DNA of 64,000 nt from Boesenbergia rotunda (GCA_024364735.1 JAGFNQ010010092.1:1-64000), one strand, 5' to 3'; shown: positions 23,196 to 33,189, counted from the first letter of the stretch. A program made the numbers and translations. Notes: generated from the sequence alone by a model not told the origin.

Positions 23196-24530
23196 ACCCA
23201 GACCCTCCAATGCGGCTTAACAAAAGAGGAGCTGAACCGGGTGGGTCCATTCAACAGTGCCAAGGAACTGTGGGGGAAACTGATCGAGCTGCACGAAGGA
23301 ACTTCAAACACTCGGATCAGCAAGAGAGATCTCCTCCTGAACAAGCTGTACACGATCAAGATGAACGACAACGAAACAGCAGCTCAACTCCACGCCCGAA
23401 TTCAGGAATTAATGAACGGACTACACACCATCGGTCATAAGGTAGAAAACCGTGACCTAATAAGGTACGCTTTAAATGCTTTCCCGAGAAACACCTTGTG
23501 GGCATCTATGGTAGATGCATACAAGGTTTCAAGGGACCTTTCAAAAATTAAATTAGATGAATTGTTCTCTGAATTAGAATTACATGAACTGACTAACTGC
23601 AATCTGGCTGAGAAAGGTATTGCCTTTGTTGTAGGTAAAACTGGAAGGACAACCAAGAAGAAGCCTCAACCTGAACCCGAGTCTAACTCAGACTCAGACT
23701 CAGAAGACGAAGAAGGAGATCGACCTAAGTTGGTCCGACTGGCCCGAAACTACTACAAGGAATTAAAGAACCAAACCAACAGAAGGAAAGCCAGCCGAAG
23801 AAAGGATGAACCAGCTGAACCTGCAAATGAAAAGAACAAGCCTAACGTGACCTGCTACGAGTGCAAGAAGAAGGGTCACTACAAGACGGAGTGTCCGAAC
23901 CTAAAGGAGATCAAGAAGAATAGAAGGAAAAAGGCACTTCAGGCAACGTGGGATGAGTCCTCCTCCTCCGAAGAAGAAGAGGTCCCACAGTCGAACCTAC
24001 TCGCACTAACCGCCTCAGAAGAAATCGAGACCGAATCAGAATCAGAACAGGATGACGGCAGACTGACATTTTTAGAAGACGGCGAAATCAAGGTAAGTAG
24101 TTTTACTAGAAGTCAGTTAAATGAGCTAATTTCTTATCTTTCTCGAGATTTGGCGAAAGCTAAACTCCGAGTCAAATCCCTCCGACAGGAAGTAAAACTC
24201 CTGAAAGAGGGAGCTGACTCTAGATCCTTAACCGAGAAGGTTCAAGAAGGAACCTCTAATCAAGTTGAAAAACTTGAGAAGGAGAACTCCTCCCTGAAAA
24301 CTCAGGTTAAGGACCTTAGATCAGCCTTAGAACGATTCACTTCTGGTTCCAAAGGTCTTGACATGATTCTTGGAAAACAGAAATCGGTTCTAAATCGATT
24401 CGGACTAGGCTATAAAACCAAATCTAGACAAAGATCCTACTTTGCTGTACTGAACCAGTCCAGACCTAAAATTCAGGCATGGGTACCCAAACTATGCCTG
24501 AACAAACAAACTGGATCAAATCAATATTGA
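23196..24530 (+). pseudogene. SIRE-type gag of element C, first ~75 codons missing
   Basis: The open frame continues upstream of the apparent GTG at 23241 to the K junction, so it has no true start. By alignment with the G gag (ATG at 62475) about 75 codons are missing. Domains in order: a UBN2-type copia gag core (LLNKLYTIKMNDNETAAQL and the FPRNTLWASMVDAY region), an acidic Ser/Asp stretch, a CCHC knuckle (CYECKKKGHYKTEC, ~residue 205 from 23241), the basic-plus-acidic KKALQATWDESSSSEEEE block typical of SIRE/Maximus gags, and a C-terminal coiled coil. The remaining 445 codons have no internal stop, so this is the best preserved gag here. Confidence 0.85.
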
Positions 24531-25289
24531 ATCCCCAAGGACAAGATTCACATCTTGCCAAACCATTATCGTGGCTTTAGTCCAGGGGGAGCCAAATTGA
24601 AAACAATATTTATTGTTAGATAAAAATGTTTCTTTCAATTTGCTTGTTTGATTGTCTACTTAATTCCCGCAATTTACCATGCTTAGATTTAGGAATGATT
24701 AGCTTAAGGACTGAACTAACTTAACTGAAATTTGACAACATAGTATTGGGTGGAGGTGAGATGATAGTACGTTAGGGAAACCAATTCTAATAAGGTCAAG
24801 TATTCTCTACTTGGTCTCTTTAGACTGGTGAAACTAGCCGAAGCTACCGATCCAAGACCCAAACTAGTTAGACCAGAATTTTTCAAAGATTAATTTTGAA
24901 AATGAAATTTCACTGAAAGACTTTGTCAAGGAAAGGGTTGATGATCCAATAAGGCTACGGCCAAAGAAGGCCTAGTGCCTCGCCAAGACCTGGAAGCCAA
25001 TCTTTGAAATTCAAATTCAAACTAGTCTCTGTCAAATTCGAATCTAACACAAACCTTCAGTTAGTTGTAGATATTCTTTTCAAAATAAATTCAAATGCTT
25101 TCAAAAATTAATTTAAGTTTTTCAAAATAAATCATATTTTTCTTAAAAATTCCTTTTAGCAAAATCTGTCTCACAAAATCTATAAGGCTAACGTGATTGA
25201 AAACCCTAGATTGGGTGAGACAGTAAAAATAAACTCAATTGAAATTTCTTTAATACCTATATTGTGGTTTAATCCTGTAATTCAGAACA
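24531..25289 (+). mobile_element. Non-coding DNA after gag, conserved module
   Basis: No gene. 24675-25015 is the module shared with 385-690, 50905-51240 and 54705-54995, ending near TGCCTCGCCAAGACCTGGAA. The rest is AT-rich. Confidence 0.6.
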
Positions 25290-25447
25290 TAGTCAAACCA
25301 TGGTCAAAGTAGTCAAACCATGGTCAACGTAGTCAAACCATGGTCAACATAGTCAAACCATGGTCAACATAGTCAAACCATGGCCAACGTAGTCAAATCA
25401 TGGTCAAAGTAGTTAAACCATGGTCAAACCAATTAAACCATGGTCAA
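25290..25447 (+). repeat. 20-bp tandem repeat AGTCAAACCATGGTCAACRT
   Basis: About eight copies of a 20-bp unit with few changes, decaying towards the right. Each unit has CCATGG and two GTCAA words. It lies about 300 bp upstream of the TATA box of the internal gene. Confidence 0.85.
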
Positions 25448-25489
25448 ATGATCACAAAACATCCAAAGTTGTTACTTCCTACATAATCC

Positions 25490-25735
25490 GGGCGCCCGTG
25501 ACTCCTCGGGCGCCCCCCCATGACTTTTTCTTTTTTGAAGGCAAAAAACTGCCTTTACCCCTTGACCGGGGAACCCTGAACCTTGCGGGCGCCCCCAGCA
25601 TCAGTCAAAGTAGCAAAGCTGCAAAATCCAGCCTGACCGGGGCGCCCGGGCCATTGCGGGCACCCCCAACCAGCATTAGTCACTGCCAAAGGCAGTAGAC
25701 TACTGTCCCGGGCGCCCGGGAGCTCCCGGGCGCCC
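25490..25735 (+). promoter_or_regulatory. Three GGGCGCCC doublets before internal gene
   Basis: Pairs start at 25490/25508, 25640/25658 (second GGGCACCC) and 25710/25728. Each pair is 18 bp apart, with 10-bp spacers that differ, the last being the perfect palindrome GGGAGCTCCC. This copies the layout upstream of the LTR TATA boxes. Confidence 0.6.
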
Positions 25736-25748
25736 CCAATGAACTACC

Positions 25749-25757
25749 TATAAAAAG
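25749..25757 (+). promoter_or_regulatory. TATA box of internal gene
   Basis: TATAAAAAG, 13 bp after the last GC doublet and 112 bp before the ATG at 25861, with a pyrimidine-rich probable 5' UTR between. Confidence 0.5.
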
Positions 25758-25860
25758 GCACCCAAACCCCCTCTTCTTCCCACACCAAAAATCATCCTCC
25801 TTCCTCACTTCCTTCCTTCCAAGGAGATCAAGTGACACTTGTGCTTCCTCAATCTCAACC

Positions 25861-27126
25861 ATGCCTCCCCGGTATGATTTCTTTTATGCATTTAGAATTA
25901 CTTTCTTAATTCCCTTCTTATAAATGCATGTTTCTTAACTTAGAAAACGCCGAGCAAACCAAGCGAACCCCGGTACCGAACCGAGTCCCGACCCTAGGTT
26001 CCCAACTCTAGAACTTTGTAATAAGTTTGCTCGAACAACCTATAAGCCTATCAAAACTAGCTATCTAAATAGACACTTCTTCACCCAATCTTGTCCTTTA
26101 GCCATGAATGTTATAAACTTTTATCAACTAGACAATCTAGTGTTCTGCACTCATTCAATTAACACATCTTTATGTGCAGAATTCTATAATAACATAGTTA
26201 GATAGAACGATCTCATGTTTGTCACTACTGTTCAAGGGATACCCTTGTCAATCACCCCTACCTTACTAAATCGATTTCTTGGACTACGACCTTCCCAGTC
26301 CACCTTTTGTTGCTATCTTCCTAGGGATCCTCCATTTGATGCTCCCTACTCTCACATTACTCTAGACACTCTCCACTCCTATTTCTATAGGGAAGCTAGA
26401 CTCCCCGTAGCTAGACGATTTCAGTCCGTTGACCTTCAGGTCCAGGACTACGCCCTGTACAGAGTCCTGGTCCGCTGCATATTACCACTATCCACTAGGG
26501 ATGTCGCGACCATGCAACCTTTTCATACCTTCCTCCTGTATGCCCTGATCCATCATCTAGTCATTGACATTGGCCTTCACATATTCCACGCTATCTTATA
26601 TGCCTCCAGTGTCACGACTCAGGGTAGGGTACGCACCCCCTTCTGCCACATCATCACCTCCATCCTTCATCACCACGGTCGTGACATTACCGTAGGTGAA
26701 ATAACCGCGATGACTGATTTTGACGAGATAGGGTTTAGGAACTTCTCTTTAGCTGGTATAGAGGTATCGACCACCGGGGTTTTGACTTGGAGACGACAGC
26801 AAGCCGGAGCTCAGATCGACTCAGACGAGGAGGTTGAAGTCGATGTCGCCGATTTGGCAGCAGAGGCTCGAGCACACATAGACGAGCCCCCTCCACCGAC
26901 ACTCTACGAGAGAGTGACATGGCTGGAGACATAGGTCCAGAGCCTCCGAGAGGAAGTGGAGGCAAATCATGTTGAAGATATGGAGACAAATCTAGGCTAT
27001 TACACTGACTATATGAGTGTGCTTAGAGCTGAGAGGGAGACCAGAGACGCATAATATCACGAGATGATGGCGATGCTTCGATCCTGGCAGCCAGGCTCTT
27101 CTGATCATCCTGGTCCCTCCTCCTAG
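25861..27126 (+). pseudogene. Internal gene of C: plant transposon-protein domain, probable intron
   Basis: I read two exons: 25861-25871 (ATGCCTCCCCG) and 25944-27126. Between them is an AT-rich 72-bp segment with GT at 25872, AG at 25942-25943 and CTTAAC as a possible branch site. Unspliced, the frame stops at 25921. Splicing gives MPPRKRRANQ and then a long frame. In-frame stops at 26203, 26932 and 27052 precede the last stop at 27124, giving about 398 codons. The middle (EFYNNI, GIPLSITPTLLNRFLGL, TFLLYALIHHLVIDIG, TPFCHIITSI) resembles the 'putative plant transposon protein' domain found in plant retroelement tails. The C-terminus is acidic and helical. Function is unknown. Lack of pol makes an env-like ORF a weaker alternative. 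Confidence 0.65.
25872..25943 (+). other. Probable 72-bp intron
   Basis: GTATGA donor and TTAACTTAG acceptor, AT-rich against GC-rich flanks. Its length is a multiple of three but it holds an in-frame TAA, so removal is needed to reach the main frame. Confidence 0.5.
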
Positions 27127-28023
27127 AGTTGATTAGCATTGTATTAGTGACTATCTGACTGCCCCTACTCAGTAGGGTTGATTCATGTTTGACTTGTATG
27201 ACCGTGCTGAGTCTCTCTGTTGACCAGCTGACTTATGGAGATGAGTACTTGTTTTTCTCTACTATTTGATCAGCAGTTAGGATTATGATTGGTAGAATAG
27301 GTTTAGTCTATTCTTGGTTTTCTTACTACTTTACTCATTTCAAAATCAGTTTTTAAAATAGTTTTTTTTTAAAAATGCTTTCAAAATCAGTTTTTACTTA
27401 GTTTTGAAAAGTTTTAAAAATAAATTTTTGACTTAGTTTTATTTTAAAAAACTACCCCCTTCAAAACTAGGGCTTTTTCGCAAATGGACTTAGCCTAGGC
27501 CCTAACCCTAGAACTGCATGCACCTATAGATTTAGAAGCCAACATCTCACAAGCACCTTAGGGTACTTTTGATTGATAACCTAGAATGGGTTGAGATGCT
27601 TAGATCTTTGCCTTTATTCAAGATTCTTTAAGTCAGTGCATCTGCAGTAATTGGGTCACTAAACACAACTTACACAGTAATCAAGTTAAGTATCAAGTTT
27701 AGAAAATCTAACTTGAACAGAACACTTAACTTGACTAACCCTAGTGAAAACTACTATTTATAACAGTTAGTAAGTAGCTAATTGGGTTAGACAGGACCCT
27801 AAAAGAGATAATTGAAAGTGATTTGGTTTAGTTCATATCCTGAATTGATTCAGAACAACAAATTATGTAATTTATTATTTGCTTTTATGCAATTTAATTA
27901 TCCTTTTTCTGCTATATTTCTTTGTTTTTGATATATGGCAAATGGGGAGAGATAGGAAAGGAGAGAGTATAAAATTTTTTCTAAATCCAAAATCAAACTC
28001 TATCCTTTATTCAAAAAGTACTT
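27127..28023 (+). mobile_element. AT-rich non-coding DNA of C
   Basis: I see no gene, only low-complexity words such as CAAAATCAGTTTTTA between the internal gene and the 34-bp array. Confidence 0.5.
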
Positions 28024-28510
28024 AATTCATTTTCAAAAATTTCTAAGCACTTTAAACTCAAGTTTTCAAAAAACTTTCTAAGTACTTTAAACTCAAGTTT
28101 TCAAAAACTTTCTAAGTACTTTAAACTCAAGTTTTCAAAAACCTTCTAAGTACTTTAAACTCAAGTTTTCAAAAAACTTTCTAAATACTTTAAACTCAAG
28201 TTTTCAAAAACTTTCTAAGTACTTAAAACTGAAGTTTTTGAAATTTTACTAAGTACTTAAAACTGAAATTTTTGAAATTTTACTAAGTACTTAAAGCTGA
28301 AGAATTTTACTAAGTACTTAAAACTGAAGTTTTTGAAATTTTACTAAGTACTTAAAACTGAAGTTTTTGAAATTTTACTAAGTACTTAAAACTAAAGTTT
28401 TTTTACTAAGTACTTAAAACTGAAGTTTTCAAAATTTTCCTAAGTACTTAAAATGTAAGTTTTCAAAATTTCACTAAGTACATAAAACTTAAGTTTTCAA
28501 AATTTTCCTA
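28024..28510 (+). repeat. 34-bp tandem array with TAAGTACTT core
   Basis: Fourteen units; the AAGTAC word starts at 28044 (AAGCAC), 28080, 28114, 28148, 28183, 28217, 28251, 28285, 28312, 28346, 28380, 28408, 28442 and 28476. Spacing is 34 bp except two short units of 27-28 bp. Left units read ACTCAAGTTTTCAAAAA, right units ACTGAAGTTTTTGAAAT, so there are two sub-families. Confidence 0.85.
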
Positions 28511-28741
28511 ACATAAGCTATCTAAGTAGTTTTCCTATAAATATAAACTTTCCAAAGTGCACAAATTATTTTGGAAAATATCTTTAAAGTTTCTGCTTAA
28601 AATTATTCTAAGTAAATCCAACTTTAGTCAAAAACCCCACGAACTTTTGAAAAACCTAGGGGGAGATTCCTTCTAGGGGAGGAAACAAAATTTCATTTTT
28701 TTTTATTAACATAACTTTTTGAACCAGGGTTGCCATAAATC

Positions 28742-28755
28742 AAAAAGGGGGAGAT
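28742..28755 (+). other. Polypurine tract of C
   Basis: AAAAAGGGGGAGAT abutting the 3' LTR start TGTTGG at 28756. Confidence 0.8.
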
Positions 28756-29330
28756 TGTTGGTGCAGAAAGCACCCAAGTCGAACCTGTGTTATGATAATA
28801 GCAAAAGGGTTCAAAAGTTAAGGTATAATGTTTATCTAACATGTTACTCAAGTGTGCAGGAAGAGTCCTAGAGAAGAACTGCTAGGCACCTGGCGAAGGA
28901 ATGCCAGGATACAAAGCCCTAGCGAAGGACTGCTAGGCACCTGGTGAAGGAATGCCAGGATATAAAGACCTAGCGAAGGACTGCTAGGCACCAGGCGAAG
29001 GACAGCTTGGTACTGAAGACCTGGCGAAGGACAGCTAGGCACCTGGCGAAGGATTGCTGGGCAAAAGTCCAACCGGAGGAGCCGGTTGGCATCAGGTAAA
29101 TTCTCACGAGAGGAGTAGGTGAGGACGCGTTCCCTGTCGAGGGAACAGTAGGCGTCGGTTCGACCTAGGGTCCATTTGGGAGACCCAAAGTCAGAACCAA
29201 GACAGCTAAGACTGTACCAAACTAACATATTATTGCTTTATGTTGTTTTGGACTAACCCTGGATGCAGGACTGAAGGAACGAGTGTCTACAGCTCAGAGA
29301 GCCTCAAAGGAGTGAGGCAGTAGCTGAGTA

Positions 29331-29800
29331 GGGCGCCCGGAGTGTCCTGGGCGCCCCCAAGGTGAATACAAAATAGATGAAGCAAAAGAAGTACTTCGAC
29401 AGCTCATGGGCGGGGCGCCCCCGTGCTCCCGGGCGCCCCCCATGCTCCCGGGCGTCGCGGATGGTCCGGGCGCCCCCAGTTCAAGCTAACGAAGTGGAAG
29501 CCAGCGAAGCCAACGGACGAGAGTTGACCCGGTCAACCCGGGCGCCCCTGTGCTCCCAGGCGCCCCCTTGCTCCCGGGCGCCGCGGATGGTCCGGGCGCC
29601 CCTAGTTCAAGCTAACGAAGCGGAAGCCAGTGAAGCCAACAGATAAGAGTTGACCCAGTCAACCCGGGCGCCCCCAGCGTCTCGGGCGCCCCCGTCAATG
29701 CCTTATCCCGAGTTTGAAGGGATCAGAGCTGACAGAGAGGAACTCGGATCAGCTGATACGTGGGGGGGGGGGGGGGCCGCCCCAGACGTTCCGGGCGCCC
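29331..29800 (+). promoter_or_regulatory. Phased GGGCGCCC arrays in C LTR
   Basis: Starts at 29331, 29349; 29413, 29431, 29450, 29468; 29540, 29558, 29576, 29594; 29666, 29684; 29775, 29793. All but one step inside groups is exactly 18 bp (the exception is 19). The 10-bp spacers vary. Two ~125-bp blocks (29405-29530 and 29532-29655) are duplicates of each other. Confidence 0.65.
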
Positions 29801-29808
29801 CCAGGGGC

Positions 29809-29816
29809 TATAAAAG
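29809..29816 (+). promoter_or_regulatory. TATA box of C LTR
   Basis: TATAAAAG, 8 bp after the last GGGCGCCC, followed by GGGCCCTCGACCCC. Confidence 0.6.
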
Positions 29817-30056
29817 GGCCCTCGACCCCAAGGCTTTCCACATCAATTCTTCCAACGCATTCACGCTCTTCTGCTCCCGCGCTCTGCTCCGGAAACCTCC
29901 CGACTCGAGATACAAGCGCCGACGATGTCCCTCTGCTCCGAAAATATCATCTACACCGGACGTCGGTAACGAAGAGCTACTTTATGTTTACTGTACCATT
30001 TCTTGTAATACATTTTGTAAACTGGTTTTGCGCACATATAGAATTGCCCGCAGTAA

Positions 30057-30071
30057 ACGGTTAACGACCGT
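30057..30071 (+). repeat. R/U5 hairpin of C LTR
   Basis: ACGGTT-AAC-GACCGT. The one change from the perfect stem still allows a G-U pair. Confidence 0.5.
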
Positions 30072-30668
30072 GGGCCTTGGAGTAGGAGCCGACCGCGACT
30101 CCGAACCAAGTAAAACTGCTTGCGTCTTTGTGTTGTGATTTAATTTTCCGTTGCATATGCTCTTATTTTTAATCCAAAAATGATTTACGATATTCACCCC
30201 CCCTCTATCGTTTCTCTCGATCCAACACTTTATATAGGGAGAGGTTTCTTAATTCCCAAGCAAGCCTCTCCTTGATTATGGAATAATTTCTCAATCAATC
30301 CATAATCAAGGCTCTCATGATCAAGCTTCTTCTTCTTGATTATGGAATAATTTCTCAATCAATCCATAATCAAGGCTCTCTTTCTTTTGGCATGATTATA
30401 TAAAATTTATAAAACAAACCAACCATTGGTTCATTATATAAAATTTTATAAAACAAAACAACCATTGGTTCATTATATAAATTTTATTAAACAAACCAAC
30501 TCATGGTTCATTATGTTGGATCGAGAGAACCGATAGAGGGGGGGTGAATATCGGAAAACGTTCGAATTTGAGATAGAGAAATTGCACAGCGGAAGATTAA
30601 AACAAAACACGCAAACACAGAGATTTTTACTTGGTTCGGAGCCTAGGTCGACTCCTACTCCAAGGCCC

Positions 30669-30683
30669 ACGGTCGTTGACTGT
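30669..30683 (-). repeat. R/U5 hairpin of solo SIRE LTR
   Basis: ACAGTC-AAC-GACCGT on the minus strand; one A-C mismatch in the stem. Confidence 0.4.
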
Positions 30684-30921
30684 TTACTGCGGGCAATACT
30701 ATAATCGCACAATAACAGTTTACAGTATTGAATTACAAATGTAGCAAGTTAAACTTTTAAAACAAAAAGCTCTTCTTTTACCGACGTCCGATGTAGGTTG
30801 TCTTTTTCGGAGCAGCGGGACGTCGTCGGCTCGAGTTGGGAGGTTTCCGGAGCGAGGCGCGAGAGCAGAAGAGCGTAGAAGCGTTGAATCAAGTGTTGCT
30901 TTGAGCCTTGGGGTCGAGGGA

Positions 30922-30931
30922 CCTTTATATA
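30922..30931 (-). promoter_or_regulatory. TATA box of solo SIRE LTR
   Basis: TATATAAAGG on the minus strand, preceded by AGGCGCCC and followed by the CCCTCGACCCC phrase. Confidence 0.55.
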
Positions 30932-33189
30932 GCCCTGGGGGCGCCTGGATCATCGGGGGTGGCCCCCCCACGTGTCGGCCGATCCTCCTTTCCCTCGGTC
31001 AACTTCTGATCCCTTCAAATTCGGGATCATATCTTGACCGGGGAGCCCGGGACGCTGGGGGCGCCCGGGATGACCGGGTCAAGTCTTATCCCTTTGGCTT
31101 GGCTGGCTTCTCTTCGCAGGCTTGCATTTGGGGGCGCCCGGGAGCAGCGGGGGCACCCGGGAGCACAGGGGCGCCCGGGACAGTAGCTGCAGAAGAATTC
31201 TTTGGGTTGTGTTTTGTGTTCACCTTGGGGGCGCCCGGGACACTCCGGGCGCCCTGGTCAGCTGTTGCCTCATTCCTTTGAGGCTCTCTGAGCTGCAGAC
31301 ACTCGTTCCTTCGGTCCTGCATCCAGGGTTAGTCCAAAACACCATAAAACAATAAAATATTAGTTTATACAGCCTTAGTTGTCTTGGTTCTGACTTTGGG
31401 TCTCCAAAATGGAGCCCTAGGTCGAACCGACGCCTACTGTTCCCTCGACGGGGAACACGTTCTCACCTACTCCTCTCGGGAGAATGTACCTGATGCCAAC
31501 CGCTCCTCTGGTTGGACTTTTACCTAGCGGTCCTTCGCCAGGTCTTGAGTACCATGCTGCCCTTCGCCTGGTGCCTAACAGTCCTTCGCTAGGGCTTTGT
31601 ATCATGGCATTCCTTCGCCAGGTGCTTAGCAGTCCTTCGCTAGGGCTTTGTTTCCTGGCAGCCCTTCGCCAGGTGCCTAGCAGCCCTTCACCAGGTGCCT
31701 AGCAGCCCTTCGCTAGGATTTTTCCTGCACACTTGAGTAACATTGCTAAATCACCAATAAACTTAACTTTGAATCCTTTGCCAATATCAAAACAAGGTTC
31801 GATATGGTGCTTCCTGCACCAACACATTATATAAAAATTTATAAAAAATTTATATAACCTTTTATAAAATAAACCAACCTTTGGTCTATTTTATAAAACA
31901 AACTAAAATAGCCTTATCCTCTTATGGTGGTGGCCGGCCATGACAAGAAGAGAGGAGGCCCCCTTCCTTGGCTGGCCCATCTAACCCCAATTGGATCAAA
32001 TCCCTTAATGAATTAAACTTATTTAATTCACCCATTAAGTCTTTAAAAGACTTAGCCATTCTATGCTTGCGATGCGTCTGAAATAAATTCAGTTTTGACT
32101 ATTGTTTGGACTTACCAAAAATAGTCTATCTCGATTGAAGAATCCAATTCTCAACTCGTTTTAAATCCTTAGAATTACTCATTATACGTGTGACCAAATA
32201 GGCTTTCAATTTATGTTGGTCGTCCATAATTAACTAATTAATTATAGAACGATCATGAGTGACACCTAGTAGTACATCATGATCCCCAATTAATTGAAAG
32301 ATCAACGGTTGACCTCAGAAATGATTCTGAAACCCTTCAGCAGCTATAATGAATTGTGCCCCATTCCCTTCACCATCTTATACCCACTTGGTTCAGGACA
32401 TGGTCTATGTGTGTCAGTCCCCACTAGGCTGACTACGTCACACCTAGCCCAAGTAACGTTTCCTCGTCCTATGGATTCTACTCATGTATTTAAGAGATTC
32501 ATACTCTGAACATGTCATGCTCTGGCCAGAGGCTTCGAGTAACAATCTGACGATAGGCCTCGGGTATACATCTCCTCGCAAGGAGTGGTGAATCCTTTGT
32601 AGGCTGTTCAAACATCTTCGGGCACTTCGGCTTATACCCGATCATCCTGGGTCCACACCTCCTTGGAGATGCTTGCTTAAGATGTCAAAGTATAAGTCTC
32701 CATGACCAAGATGACTTGAACACCGCAAGTCAAAGGAACATCGCACTTAAGCTGCAGTAAGAACTTCACTGACATATCTATATATAGACTACCATATGAA
32801 GTTTTACAGCCAGTCACTCCAATGCACTAGTTCCCTTAACTAGCATTCATGTTTATCTCCGGACATCTCAATGTCACCAGCAGTGAGAATCAGCCAATTA
32901 GAGAATAACCCATGCTAGTCTCAACAGAATTGATAGTGTCCGTATTTATCAATTCATCGACTAGGGACAATTTCAATACTTCACAATTGCACATGTAGAG
33001 ATAATCACTAGTTGTGAATTCATCACAAATTCTCTCATGCTATGAATTGTATTGCGGACATTCAGTAAATGAGCTTAAGATCTTAATCAAATAATCATGT
33101 ATACTCAAATAGTGAATATTCATTTATTAAAATAAATGATTACAATCATAAGGCGATTGCCTTAGGACACTTCTCTCATATCACTAACA

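Larger units (their letters stand above)
23195..30227 (+). mobile_element. Pol-less SIRE-type element C (whole, 5' part lost)
   Basis: Runs from the gag remnant through non-coding DNA, an internal gene, a 34-bp repeat array and the polypurine tract to the 3' LTR. No protease, integrase, RT or RNase H is found in 23196-28755, so it is a gag-bearing non-autonomous element. It lies in the 3' LTR of B: the base after its end, CTTTA, begins the TATA region of that LTR. Confidence 0.75.
28756..30227 (+). mobile_element. 3' LTR of element C (SIRE type)
   Basis: A complete 1,472-bp LTR, TGTTGGTGCAG...CGATCCAACA. Order: U3 minisatellite (28880-29065), arms CCAACCGG/CCGGTTGG (29069-29089), three groups of phased palindromes (29331-29800), TATAAAAG (29809-29816), R/U5 hairpin (30057-30071) and U5. 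The 15-base G run at 29762-29776 lies in the palindrome zone. Confidence 0.85.
30514..31824 (-). mobile_element. Solo SIRE-type LTR with TSD CATTA
   Basis: 1,311 bp, TGTTGGATCGAG...TGCACCAACA on the plus strand, that is TGTTGGTGCAGG...CTCGATCCAACA on the minus strand. CATTA flanks it at 30509-30513 and 31825-31829, and the empty site is present at 37892-37905. It carries a TATA box (30922-30931, minus), GGGCGCCC-type palindromes (30940-31250), a U3 minisatellite (31500-31715) and the R/U5 hairpin. No internal sequence, so it is a solo LTR. Confidence 0.9.
30228..33189 (-). mobile_element. 3' LTR of B, 5' truncated, split by solo LTR
   Basis: Matches 37614-39264 of the other B LTR. The two pieces add up to 1,651 bp, the expected length once one TSD copy is allowed for. 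It begins at CTTTA, the 5-bp site on which element C landed in the TATA box, and ends ATCACTAACA. Confidence 0.85.

Noticed and set aside
25420..25862. Small frames on both strands before the internal gene
   Set aside because: They cover the tandem repeat and GC doublets, which look like promoter DNA.
26215..26934. The 239-codon frame as a complete gene
   Set aside because: It is open in the same frame upstream to 25944 except for one TAG and downstream to 27124 except for two stops; the apparent ATG is internal.
28024..28510. CRISPR-like regular array
   Set aside because: Units are contiguous 34-bp tandem repeats without unique spacers, and the context is a plant retrotransposon.
29377..30138. 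Pro/Ala/Arg-rich frames in the C LTR
   Set aside because: They translate the GGGCGCCC array and change frame freely between LTR copies.
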